From IMG/VR virus record IMGVR_UViG_3300028197_000051, positions 1-39,123 of that record: DNA of 39,123 nt. One strand, written 5' to 3'. Origin of the DNA: a virus. This document shows positions 24,297-32,365 of this stretch, piece by piece (the first letter of the stretch is position 1; every line of letters begins with the position of its first letter). Below the pieces are notes generated by a model that did not search any database, had not been told where the DNA came from, and worked only from the letters and a program-made list of their open reading frames with translations. A program made the position numbers and the translations under genes.

Positions 24297-25079
24297 ATGG
24301 CAATTGACTTAAATGCAATCCGAAACCGTTTGGACAGTTTACAAACGAAAACTACAAAAACTGATAATCTGTGGAAACCAAAACCTGGTAAACAACAAGT
24401 AAGAATAGTACCTTACGTTCACAATCCATCAAATCCTTTTATCGAATTATTCTTTCACTACAATTTTGGTGGTAAGAACATTCTTTCACCTCAAACACAT
24501 GGAGAGGCCGACCCTTTAGTAGAGTTCGCTGACCAATTGAAATCGACTGGTGATAGAAACGATTGGAATCTTTCAAAACAACTTACTCCGAAAATGAGAA
24601 CTTATGTTCCTGTTATCGTTAGAGGTGAGGAATCTGAAGGAATCAAATTTTGGGGATTTGGTAAAACTGTGTATCAAGAATTACTAGCATTCTTCGCTGA
24701 CCCAGATTATGGTGATTTAACAGACCCAACGAGTGGTAGAGATATTACTGTTGAGTTTAAAACCGCTAAAGAGTTAGGTAAGAACTATCCTGAAACTTAT
24801 ATCAGAGTTAAACCAAACCAAACTCCAATTACAGAAGATAAAACCGTTTTAGAATCTGTAAAAGACCAAATTGAATTACCAGGTATGTTTAAGAAATATA
24901 CTTATGATGATATGAAAGGTTTATTGGAAACTTGGATGGAACATGGTACGGTAGAAGGTGATTCGAAAGAAGAAGAATCTACACCAACTCAAAACAACAC
25001 TCAATCTGCACCTGCAGCTGTGAGTAATTCAACAAATTCAGATGTAAAAGATGCATTTGAAGATTTATTCAATAATTAA
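24297..25079 (+). CDS. 32: Single-stranded DNA-binding protein, gp32
   Basis: 260 residues (T4 gp32 is 301). N-terminal basic segment LNAIRNRLDSLQ, then WKPKPGKQQVRIVPYVHNPS with FIELFFHYNFG, the gp32 OB-fold start, and later KMRTYVPVIVRGEESEGIKFW with FGKTVYQELLAF, GRDITVEFKT and TYIRVKPNQTPI. It ends in a Ser/Thr/Asn linker and an acidic tail, DVKDAFEDLFNN, the part that recruits partner proteins in T4. There is no Cys in the protein, so the zinc site of T4 gp32 (three Cys and one His) is absent. It coats ssDNA and organises replication and recombination. First gene of the main replication operon, 12 nt before the recombinase gene. Confidence 0.9.
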   Translation: MAIDLNAIRNRLDSLQTKTTKTDNLWKPKPGKQQVRIVPYVHNPSNPFIELFFHYNFGGKNILSPQTHGEADPLVEFADQLKSTGDRNDWNLSKQLTPKMRTYVPVIVRGEESEGIKFWGFGKTVYQELLAFFADPDYGDLTDPTSGRDITVEFKTAKELGKNYPETYIRVKPNQTPITEDKTVLESVKDQIELPGMFKKYTYDDMKGLLETWMEHGTVEGDSKEEESTPTQNNTQSAPAAVSNSTNSDVKDAFEDLFNN

Positions 25080-25091
25080 AATAAGTTATAA

Positions 25092-26216
25092 ATGGCTAAA
25101 ACAAATCGAGATGAATTATCATCGATTTTAGCTGATAACCTAAACAAAAAGTTCAAAGGACAAGCGAAAGTTGCTTATTTCTTAGATGGCTCCGAACAGA
25201 CACCCACCGATTTAACAGAGTGGGTGTCAACTGGAGATGATATGTTAGATTTAGCAATATCAAATCGACCGAATGGTGGATTTCCCGTTGGACGAATTGT
25301 AGAGGTTACAGGACTAGAAGCGAGTGGTAAATCTCTGTTAGCGGCACATACATTAGCAAATACCCAAAAGAAGGGTGGAATGGCAGTGTATATCGATACA
25401 GAGAACGCAATCAATCAAGAATTCTTAGAAGCATTAGGTGTTGATACCAAAAAGTTACTTTATGTACCTTTAGAAGCGGTAGAAGATATCTTTGATGCAA
25501 TGGATTCAATTATCGAATCAATTAGAAAAACTCAAAAAGATAGATTGGTAACTATAGTAGTAGATTCCGTTGCGGCGGCCACTACTAAAGTAGAAATGTC
25601 CGCTGATTATGACCAGGCAGGTTATGCAACTCAAAAAGCAATTATTATATCAAAGGCGATGAGAAAGATTACAAATCTTATCGGTAGAGAGAGAATATTA
25701 GTTGTATTTACAAATCAACTTAGAGTTAGATTAGGAGTATCCTTTGGAGACCCTTATACTACATCAGGTGGGAAAGCATTAGGTTTTCACGCATCTTGTA
25801 GATTGAGAATGAAACAAATGGGTAAACTTAACTCTAAAGTAGGTGGTGTTGAACAAACTGTTGGTATTAAGACCAGAGTACAGGTTATTAAGAATAGAAT
25901 GGGCCCACCACTAAGAGCAGTTGATTTTGAAATCTACTTTGATAGAGGTATTGATAGATATGGTTCGTGGTTGAATACTATGAAAACATATAAGTTAATA
26001 CAGATAAGTGGAGCTTGGTATACTTGGGTTGATGAATCAACAGGAGAAGAAATCAAATTTCAAGCAAAAGGTTTCACAAAAATCTTAGAAGATAGACCAG
26101 AAGTAAAGGAACAAATGTATAAACAAATCTGTACAGCGTATATTTTAGGATATAAAGAAGCAACTGAAAACGCAAATACAGATACAACTGAATTGAATGA
26201 TAGCCACGAAATCTAA
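25092..26216 (+). CDS. uvsX: RecA/UvsX-family recombinase
   Basis: 374 residues. Walker A is GLEASGKS at residues 74-81, Walker B LVTIVVDSVAA around Asp158, and the DNA-binding region reads NQLRVRLGVSFGDPYTTSGG. GPPLRAVDFEIYFDRGIDRY and YKQICTAYILG follow as in bacterial RecA. The E-A-S-G-K-S loop and TSGGKALGFHAS are nearer to bacterial RecA than to T4 UvsX (whose loop is of the FKSN type), but position next to gp32 fits the UvsX role: strand exchange in recombination-dependent replication and repair. The extreme C-terminus is acidic. It starts 12 nt after gp32; its end overlaps the next gene if that one begins at 26197. Confidence 0.9.
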   Translation: MAKTNRDELSSILADNLNKKFKGQAKVAYFLDGSEQTPTDLTEWVSTGDDMLDLAISNRPNGGFPVGRIVEVTGLEASGKSLLAAHTLANTQKKGGMAVYIDTENAINQEFLEALGVDTKKLLYVPLEAVEDIFDAMDSIIESIRKTQKDRLVTIVVDSVAAATTKVEMSADYDQAGYATQKAIIISKAMRKITNLIGRERILVVFTNQLRVRLGVSFGDPYTTSGGKALGFHASCRLRMKQMGKLNSKVGGVEQTVGIKTRVQVIKNRMGPPLRAVDFEIYFDRGIDRYGSWLNTMKTYKLIQISGAWYTWVDESTGEEIKFQAKGFTKILEDRPEVKEQMYKQICTAYILGYKEATENANTDTTELNDSHEI

Positions 26217-27237
26217 TTATAAAGAGATGTTTAATAATTTATCAGAAACCCCTACAAAGGATGTTAATGATAAAGTTATGATTGTAGATGGGTTGAATTT
26301 GTTCATTAGATGTTTTGGAGCAGTTCCAACTCTGAATGATAATGGAGAGCACGTTGGGGGGATAACAGGATGTCTGTTATCTCTCGGCGCTCTTATCCGT
26401 AAAAACAAACCAACAAGAGTGTTGGTAGTTTTCGATGGTAAGGGTGGTTCGACACGTAGGAAGAAAATGTATAAAGGTTATAAGGAAGGTAGAACTGGAT
26501 TAACTAAAGTTAATAGGTTAGTTGGGTACGAAGATTTAGAGGACCAGGCAGAATCTATGAAACGTAACTTTAATGGATTAATTAAATACTTAGAGTTCCT
26601 ACCTGTTGATTTGTGTTACATTGATTATATCGAAGCAGATGATATTATGGCATATGCTGCCAGACATATCTTTAAGAAAGAAGTTTTGATAGTTTCCTCT
26701 GATAAGGATTTCTTACAATTAGTTGATGATAGAATTTCAGTATATCTACCAACTAAAAAGAAGATGATGTATAAAGATGATGTAAAAGAGTTGTATGGAG
26801 TTCCTTCAAAAAACTTAGTGTATTACAGAATCTTTGATGGTGATAAATCCGATAATATTCCTGGTGTAAAAGGAATCGGCCCTAAAACACTAATAAACAA
26901 ATTAGATTTCCTTCAATCAGATGGATTAACATTAGATACCTTATTAGAAAGGGTATCTCAATTGGATGATGATAAACTGAAAACCAAAATATTAGATAAT
27001 ACTGATACTCTGAGATTAAACTATGATTTAATGCAGTTATCAGAACCAATAATGGGTTCGGCGATTACTTCAAATGTAAGAGCAATTATAGAATCACCAA
27101 TTAATCAACTAAACTCATTCGAATTCAAAAAAGAATTTATGGTTGATAAATTATACACCGCTTTTAAGAATGTAGAAACGTGGTTAGTTAACTCTTGGGG
27201 AGATTTGGATAAGTATTCAAAACAAACTAAGAAATAA
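26197..27237 (+). CDS. rnh: 5'-3' exonuclease / RNase H of the FEN-1 family (T4 Rnh-like)
   Basis: 346 residues (T4 Rnh is 305). PIN/FEN motifs in order: KVMIVDGLNLFIRCFG (first Asp), VLVVFDGKGGSTRRKKMYKG, YIEADDIMAYAARH, VLIVSSDKDFLQLV, and the helix-hairpin-helix block FDGDKSDNIPGVKGIGPKT. The acidic cluster for two metal ions is complete. In T4 this enzyme removes RNA primers and adjoining DNA from Okazaki fragments. The first ATG (26197) overlaps the recombinase end by 20 nt; the ATG at 26227, with AAAGAG just before it, is an equally good start. The helicase promoter begins exactly at its stop. Confidence 0.88.
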   Translation: MIATKSNYKEMFNNLSETPTKDVNDKVMIVDGLNLFIRCFGAVPTLNDNGEHVGGITGCLLSLGALIRKNKPTRVLVVFDGKGGSTRRKKMYKGYKEGRTGLTKVNRLVGYEDLEDQAESMKRNFNGLIKYLEFLPVDLCYIDYIEADDIMAYAARHIFKKEVLIVSSDKDFLQLVDDRISVYLPTKKKMMYKDDVKELYGVPSKNLVYYRIFDGDKSDNIPGVKGIGPKTLINKLDFLQSDGLTLDTLLERVSQLDDDKLKTKILDNTDTLRLNYDLMQLSEPIMGSAITSNVRAIIESPINQLNSFEFKKEFMVDKLYTAFKNVETWLVNSWGDLDKYSKQTKK

Positions 27238-27269
27238 TTTGGTAGTTACGATAATAATTCGTATATTAG
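27238..27269 (+). promoter_or_regulatory. Bacteroidota-type promoter (TTTGG, 19 nt, TATATTAG)
   Basis: TTTGG 27238-27242, TATATTAG 27262-27269 in TTCGTATATTAGTACAATA. The leader to the helicase ATG would be about 15 nt. Confidence 0.8.
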
Positions 27270-27287
27270 TACAATAATATATACTCA

Positions 27288-28655
27288 ATGGATAAATTCG
27301 GAAATAAATTTGGTACTTCGTTTCAAATAAAGATAATCTCATCTCTATTATCAGATAGGATATTCTTACAACAGGTCTATGATATTCTTAAACCTGAGAT
27401 GTTTGATTCTGATGCAAATGAATGGATAGTAACGAAAACACTATCTCACTTTGATAACTTTTCACAACTACCAACATTAGATGTGTTTAAAAACGAAGTA
27501 GATAAGGTTGAGAGGGATGTTCTCAAACAATCTATAGTAGATAACCTAAAACAAGTTTGGAACGGTTTAGAATCAGATGATTTAGATTATGTTAAAGAAC
27601 AATCGTTAGGGTTCTGTAAAAACCAAACCTTTAAAAATGCTATATTAGAATCTGTAGACTTACTAAGTGAGGCAGGTGATGATAAGTTCGATGTAATCAA
27701 ATCAAAGATTGATGATGCGATGAAAGCGGGACAAGATACTGATATTGGACATGAGTATAAAGAAGATATAATTGCACGATACGAATCAACTGTAAGAAAT
27801 GTAGTTCCTTGTGGATGGCCTGCAATTGATGAATTAGTAGATGGTGGTTTTGGTAAAGGTGAATTAATAATATTCGCCGCTCCTCCTGGTATTGGTAAAT
27901 CTTGGGCATTAACAAATGTTGGTATGGCCGCTGCTAAGGCAGGTAAAACCGTAATTCATTATACGTTAGAACTTAATGAAGGTTATGTTGGACAGAGATA
28001 TGATTCAGTACTTACTGGAATACCTGTACCAAACCTAAAATTTAACATAGATGAAGTAAGAACTCAAGTTGAGAAACTAAGTGGTGATATTGTTGTGAAA
28101 CATTGGCCTACTAAATCTGCAGGATTAAATACTATGAGAGCATCATTAGATAAACTTAAACTACAAGGTAAATCTCCTGATTTGATTATATGTGATTACG
28201 CTGATTTGTTAAAGGGTAATAGTAGAAAAGAAAGACACGAAGAGTTAGAAGAGATTGTTGAGGGATTGAGAGGTATTGCAGGTGAATACGAAGTTCCACT
28301 ATTTACAGCATCTCAGATAAATCGTAGTGGAGCAGATAATGATGTTATTACAGGTACTTCAATAGCTGGTTCATTCTCTAAATTAATGACCGCAGATTTT
28401 GTGGTATCACTAAGTAGAAAGATTGAGGATAAGTTAGCAGGTACAGGTAGATGGCACGTAATAAAAAATAGATTTGGACCAGATGGTATGACTCTACCAT
28501 CAAAAGCCAATATGAGTAACGGTAGGATTGATATATATTCCGATGATTCCATTGATGGTAAAAAAACCCAAAGTGATATGAACAAAGGGGAGAGTTTAGT
28601 AAGAAAGAATTTGTTACAAAAATATAATGAAATGAATAGCGATATTGATTTTTAA
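27288..28655 (+). CDS. 41: DnaB-type replicative helicase, gp41-like
   Basis: 455 residues (T4 gp41 is 475). An N-terminal helical domain (SSLLSDRIFLQQVYDILKPE) is followed by a RecA-type motor: Walker A APPGIGKS at 198-205, VIHYTLELNEGYVGQRYDSV, Walker B LIICDYADLL near 295-304, and FTASQINRSG as the sensor motif, then ADFVVSLSRKIEDK and NRFGPDGMT. It forms a hexamer on the lagging strand, unwinding DNA with the primase. The promoter is immediately upstream and the NrdB gene follows after 50 nt, so the RNR genes may be read from the same promoter. Confidence 0.92.
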   Translation: MDKFGNKFGTSFQIKIISSLLSDRIFLQQVYDILKPEMFDSDANEWIVTKTLSHFDNFSQLPTLDVFKNEVDKVERDVLKQSIVDNLKQVWNGLESDDLDYVKEQSLGFCKNQTFKNAILESVDLLSEAGDDKFDVIKSKIDDAMKAGQDTDIGHEYKEDIIARYESTVRNVVPCGWPAIDELVDGGFGKGELIIFAAPPGIGKSWALTNVGMAAAKAGKTVIHYTLELNEGYVGQRYDSVLTGIPVPNLKFNIDEVRTQVEKLSGDIVVKHWPTKSAGLNTMRASLDKLKLQGKSPDLIICDYADLLKGNSRKERHEELEEIVEGLRGIAGEYEVPLFTASQINRSGADNDVITGTSIAGSFSKLMTADFVVSLSRKIEDKLAGTGRWHVIKNRFGPDGMTLPSKANMSNGRIDIYSDDSIDGKKTQSDMNKGESLVRKNLLQKYNEMNSDIDF

Positions 28656-28705
28656 ACCATATATATTGTAACCCAACCTAAATAAAATTAAACAAAAAGC
28701 AAGAT

Positions 28706-29701
28706 ATGAAACAATTATTTACAGAAAGAATACCATTCAAACCATTTGAATATCCACAATATTATACCGAAGGTTGGTTAAAACAAGCACAGGCATTTTG
28801 GTTACATACTGAGATACCAATGCAGGGTGATATTAAGGACTGGAATGAAAACCTAACATCAGAAGAAAAGAACTTAGTTGGTAATATCCTATTAGGATTT
28901 GCTCAAACTGAATGTGCAGTATCTGATTATTGGACTACTATGGTTACTAAGTGGTTTCCAAAACACGAAATTAAACAAATGTCTATGATGTTCGGTTCGC
29001 AAGAAACAATTCATGCAACTGCATATTCATACCTAAACGAATCTTTGGGATTAGAAGATTTTGAAGCTTTCCTACACGAACCTGCAATCGCACAAAAATT
29101 TGAATTTCTAACATCTACTACTGCTGAATGGACACATACGGATTTACAGAAGAATCCAACAGCAAGAAAAGAAGTAGCTAGGTCATTAGCAATATTCTCA
29201 GCATTTGCAGAAGGTGTATCTTTATATAGTAGTTTTGCTGTATTATATTCTTTTCAGATGAGAAATCTTCTGAAAGGAATTGGACAGCAAATGAAATGGA
29301 GTGTAAGAGATGAATCATTACATTCTAAAATGGGATGTGAATTATTCAGAGAAATGTGTAATGAGTATCCTGAACTTCATAGTGAAGTTAAAGATGATGT
29401 TCATCAGGCAGCAAAGTATATGATTGAAATGGAACATAAGTTCATTGATATGATATTTGAACAAGGTGATTTAGAAAACTTAAAATCATCTGATTTAAAA
29501 GAATTTATCTCTAAGAGAGGTAATGAGAAATTAGAAGAGTTAGGTTACAAACCTACATTTGAATTTAGTGAGAAGAAAGCATCTAATTTAGATTGGTTCT
29601 ATCATTTGACAGGTGGTACTACTCATACAGATTTCTTCGCAGTTAGACCTACTGATTATAGTAAGGCAAACGAAGGTGAAGATTTCAACGATATTTGGTA
29701 A
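28706..29701 (+). CDS. nrdB: Class I ribonucleotide reductase, small (beta) subunit
   Basis: 331 residues. The di-metal ligands are visible at canonical spacing: Glu69, Glu100, His103, Glu169, Glu203, His206 (compare E. coli 84, 115, 118, 204, 238, 241), and the radical Tyr is Tyr107 (E. coli 122). The first ligand is Glu where the usual class Ia enzyme has Asp. The C-terminus (YSKANEGEDFNDIW) is acidic with an aromatic end, as needed to dock on the large subunit. It generates the tyrosyl radical used by NrdA to make dNTPs. A-rich leader without Shine-Dalgarno; MazG-like and nrdA genes follow. Confidence 0.93.
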   Translation: MKQLFTERIPFKPFEYPQYYTEGWLKQAQAFWLHTEIPMQGDIKDWNENLTSEEKNLVGNILLGFAQTECAVSDYWTTMVTKWFPKHEIKQMSMMFGSQETIHATAYSYLNESLGLEDFEAFLHEPAIAQKFEFLTSTTAEWTHTDLQKNPTARKEVARSLAIFSAFAEGVSLYSSFAVLYSFQMRNLLKGIGQQMKWSVRDESLHSKMGCELFREMCNEYPELHSEVKDDVHQAAKYMIEMEHKFIDMIFEQGDLENLKSSDLKEFISKRGNEKLEELGYKPTFEFSEKKASNLDWFYHLTGGTTHTDFFAVRPTDYSKANEGEDFNDIW

Positions 29702-29723
29702 TAATAATAAAAAAAAACAAGTT

Positions 29724-30023
29724 ATGAATTTTGATGAATTGATTACAAACGTAATCGGATGGGCGGATGATAAGAACATCTTAAAAAGTGAAAACGCCCC
29801 AAAACAAATGTTAAAGGTTGTGGAAGAAGTGGGTGAAACTGCAGGAGCTCTCCTTAAAGACGATAGGGATGAATTAGTAGATGGAATCGGAGATTCTTTC
29901 GTTACACTAATCATACTATCAATGCAGTTAGGATTACACCCATCAGAGTGTTTAGAAGCTGCGTGGAACGAAATAAAAGATAGAAAAGGTAAAACGGAAA
30001 ATGGAGTGTTCATAAAACAATGA
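29724..30023 (+). CDS. MazG-like nucleotide pyrophosphohydrolase
   Basis: 99 residues from the ATG at 29724, the first start after the nrdB stop. It has the MazG metal motif EEVGETAGALLKDDRDELVD with GIGDSFVTLIILS (E-x2-E and E-L-x-D-x-I-G-D). The family hydrolyses (d)NTPs to monophosphates; phage versions have been proposed to alter ppGpp or clean the nucleotide pool. It is placed between nrdB and nrdA, overlapping the nrdA start by 4 nt, so all three are co-expressed and nucleotide-pool control is the natural reading. Confidence 0.85.
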   Translation: MNFDELITNVIGWADDKNILKSENAPKQMLKVVEEVGETAGALLKDDRDELVDGIGDSFVTLIILSMQLGLHPSECLEAAWNEIKDRKGKTENGVFIKQ

Positions 30024-31792
30024 AGAATTACGGAGCTGAATTTGATTGGGAAATAGACGTAGATTTTCCATCTTGGGCAAACACAGAAATTTACGTTAAA
30101 ACGATTTCCAAAGGATACTTACTAAGTGGTGAAAAACCAAAAGATGCTTATTGGAGAGTTGCAACAACAGCGGCACGAAGATTGAATAAACCTCAAATGG
30201 CAACAAAGTTCTTTGATTACATTTGGAAGGGTTGGTTAAATCTCGCAACACCAGTATTATCAAACACAGGTACAGATAGAGGATTACCAATCAGTTGTTT
30301 TGGAATCGATGTGGCTGATTCAATTCAGGATATCGGTACTAAGAACTTAGAGATGATGTTACTCGCTAAACATGGTGGTGGAGTAGGTGTTGGTATTAAT
30401 ATGATTAGACCAGCTGGTGCAAACATTACACAAAACGGAACATCCGATGGTGTTGTACCATTCTGTAAAATATACGATTCAACAATTCTCGCAACCAATC
30501 AAGGTTCGGTAAGAAGAGGAGCTGCATCTGTTAACCTAAACATAGAACATGATGATTTTGATGAGTGGATTGAAATCAGAGAACCTAAAGGTGATGTAAA
30601 CCGACAGGCATTAAATCTACACCAATGTGTAGTTGTTGGTGATAAGTTTATGAGAAGATTAGAAGATGGTGATGATGAGGCTAGAAGAAAATGGGGTAAG
30701 GTACTTCAAAAAAGAAAATCAACAGGTGAACCATATGTAATGTATAAAGGTAATGTTAACAAACAGAATCCTGACCAATATAAAAACAATGGATTGAAAG
30801 TTCATATGACAAACATATGTTCTGAGATTACATTACATACAGATGAGAATCATTCATTCGTATGTTGTTTAAGTTCATTGAACCTATCAAAATACGATGA
30901 GTGGAAACACACCGATTTAATCTATACATCAACTTGGTTCTTAGATGGTATTCTATCAGAGTTCTTACAAAGAGCTAAGAATATGAGAGGGTTTGAAAAC
31001 TCAGTACGTTCTGCAGAAAAAGGTAGAGCATTAGGATTAGGTGTATTAGGATGGCATACATACTTACAACAAAAAGGTATTCCATTTGATTCACTTCCAG
31101 CTCAGTTTGAAACGAGAAAGATATTCTCTCAAATGAAAATTGAATCTGAAAGAGCAAGTAGAGATATGGCAACTGAAATGGGTGAACCATTGTGGTGTAG
31201 AGATAGTGGAATGAGAAACACACACCTAAGAGCAGTAGCTCCAACTGTATCCAATTCAAAGTTAGCAGGTAACGTATCACCAGGTATCGAACCTTGGGCA
31301 GCAAACGTATTTACGGAACAAACTTCAAAAGGTACGTTCATTAGAAAAAACAGAGAATTAGAAAAAGTACTTAGAAAAGTAGGTATTAATAATAAAGAAA
31401 CTTGGGATAAGATTTTATCCGATGGCGGTTCTATACAGGATATCAACGAATTAGATAGTTGGGTATTTTGTGATGGAAAACTAATACAACTTAATGATGA
31501 GATTGATACAACAAAATGTGATAAGGTAAAGGATGTATTTAAAACATTCAAAGAAATTAACCAATTAGAGTTAGTTAGACAGGCCGGTGTTAGACAACAG
31601 TACGTCGACCAATCAGTATCGTTGAATTTAGCATTCCCTTCAGAGGCAACTCCAAAGTGGATGAATACAGTACATTTCGAAGCTTGGAAGCAAGGTGTAA
31701 AAACTTTGTACTATACGAGAACCGAATCAGTACTAAGAGGTGATATCGCACAACAAGCGATGGACCCAGATTGTTTAAGTTGTGATGGATAA
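30020..31792 (+). CDS. nrdA: Class I ribonucleotide reductase, large (alpha) subunit
   Basis: 590 residues, much shorter than E. coli NrdA (761). The N-terminal ATP-cone is absent; the chain begins near the alpha-helical domain (WANTEIYVKTISKGYLLSGE). Catalytic elements: LPISCFGIDVADS with Cys93, the radical site TNICSEI with Asn265, Cys267 and Glu269, CCLSSLNL with Cys283, the Tyr pair in TLYYTRTES, and C-terminal CLSC for re-reduction. APTVSNSKLAGNVSPGIEPW is the phosphate-binding loop region. Without the cone it should escape dATP inhibition, which suits a phage. A thioredoxin gene follows 27 nt downstream and is the likely reductant. Confidence 0.95.
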   Translation: MKNYGAEFDWEIDVDFPSWANTEIYVKTISKGYLLSGEKPKDAYWRVATTAARRLNKPQMATKFFDYIWKGWLNLATPVLSNTGTDRGLPISCFGIDVADSIQDIGTKNLEMMLLAKHGGGVGVGINMIRPAGANITQNGTSDGVVPFCKIYDSTILATNQGSVRRGAASVNLNIEHDDFDEWIEIREPKGDVNRQALNLHQCVVVGDKFMRRLEDGDDEARRKWGKVLQKRKSTGEPYVMYKGNVNKQNPDQYKNNGLKVHMTNICSEITLHTDENHSFVCCLSSLNLSKYDEWKHTDLIYTSTWFLDGILSEFLQRAKNMRGFENSVRSAEKGRALGLGVLGWHTYLQQKGIPFDSLPAQFETRKIFSQMKIESERASRDMATEMGEPLWCRDSGMRNTHLRAVAPTVSNSKLAGNVSPGIEPWAANVFTEQTSKGTFIRKNRELEKVLRKVGINNKETWDKILSDGGSIQDINELDSWVFCDGKLIQLNDEIDTTKCDKVKDVFKTFKEINQLELVRQAGVRQQYVDQSVSLNLAFPSEATPKWMNTVHFEAWKQGVKTLYYTRTESVLRGDIAQQAMDPDCLSCDG

Positions 31793-31819
31793 ATTGTTTA
31801 ATTAAAAGAAGGAAAGCAA

Positions 31820-32065
31820 ATGAAGTATTTATATTTTTCAGCAGCATGGTGTGGTCCCTGTAAATCATTATCACCCATTATGAATGAAGTATCATCGCAA
31901 GTAGCGGTTGAGAAGATTGATGTAGATTTAGATTACGAAAGAGCACAACAATATGGAGTTAGGAATATCCCAACTGTAATATTAGTTGATGGAGTTACGG
32001 AAGTTAAACGATTTATCGGAGTACAACCAACTCAAACATATCTCAATGAGGTAAAAAACTCCTAA
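31820..32065 (+). CDS. Thioredoxin-like protein
   Basis: 81 residues, a short thioredoxin. Active site AAWCGPCKSLSP with both Cys, later cis-Pro in NIPTVILVDG and the closing KRFIGVQPTQTYL. About 25 residues shorter than E. coli TrxA because the first beta-alpha unit is missing, as in phage NrdC/NrdH-like proteins. Its place directly after nrdA indicates that it reduces the RNR disulfide. A clear GAAGGA ribosome site precedes the ATG, unusual for this part of the window. Confidence 0.9.
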   Translation: MKYLYFSAAWCGPCKSLSPIMNEVSSQVAVEKIDVDLDYERAQQYGVRNIPTVILVDGVTEVKRFIGVQPTQTYLNEVKNS

Positions 32066-32070
32066 TAAAA

Positions 32071-32102
32071 TTAGGTTATATCAAATTTATTTCGTATATT
32101 AG
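32071..32102 (+). promoter_or_regulatory. Bacteroidota-type promoter (TTAGG, 19 nt, TATATTAG)
   Basis: TTAGG 32071-32075, TATATTAG 32095-32102 in TTTCGTATATTAGTATAATA. The -33 half is the right arm of a 6-bp hairpin (CCTAAT 32061-32066 with ATTAGG 32070-32075) overlapping the thioredoxin stop. Confidence 0.75.
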
Positions 32103-32161
32103 TATAATAAATCGAAGTAAATATACTGCAAAGATAAAAAAGTTATGATTCAAATCAATAT

Positions 32162-32365
32162 ATGAAGGTAAAAAAACACTTTTTCTTTTCAAATAGATTA
32201 AGGGGTGAGAACCATCCACAAGCAAAACTAACGAACAAAGATGTTCTACAGATAAGAGAGTTGTATCAACAAGGATTCTCAACAAATGTTATTGCTCGTA
32301 ACTTTAAAGTTAGTAAATGGAACGTAGAAGAAATAGTAAACAATAAAACATGGACACACTTATAA
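32162..32365 (+). CDS. Small helix-turn-helix protein (homing-endonuclease-type DNA-binding domain)
   Basis: 67 residues. RGENHPQAKLTNKDVLQIRE, LYQQGFSTNVIARNFKVSKW and a final NNKTWTHL make the HTH module normally found at the end of phage HNH homing endonucleases (G-E-N-H-x-x-A-K-L-T ... G-K-T-W-x-H). Here it is alone, with no nuclease part. It may be a remnant or a free-standing regulator. A six-codon frame (32145-32165, MIQINI) ends across its ATG and could couple translation. Its own end overlaps the methyltransferase start by 16 nt. Confidence 0.65.
   Translation: MKVKKHFFFSNRLRGENHPQAKLTNKDVLQIRELYQQGFSTNVIARNFKVSKWNVEEIVNNKTWTHL

Noticed and set aside
28662-28669. TATATTGT before nrdB as a ninth promoter
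   Set aside because: No TTWGG-like element at the fixed distance and no preceding TCG.
29613-29723. Longer MazG-like protein starting at 29613
   Set aside because: The extra 37 codons lie inside nrdB out of frame and do not resemble MazG; the ATG at 29724 gives the family's normal N-terminus.
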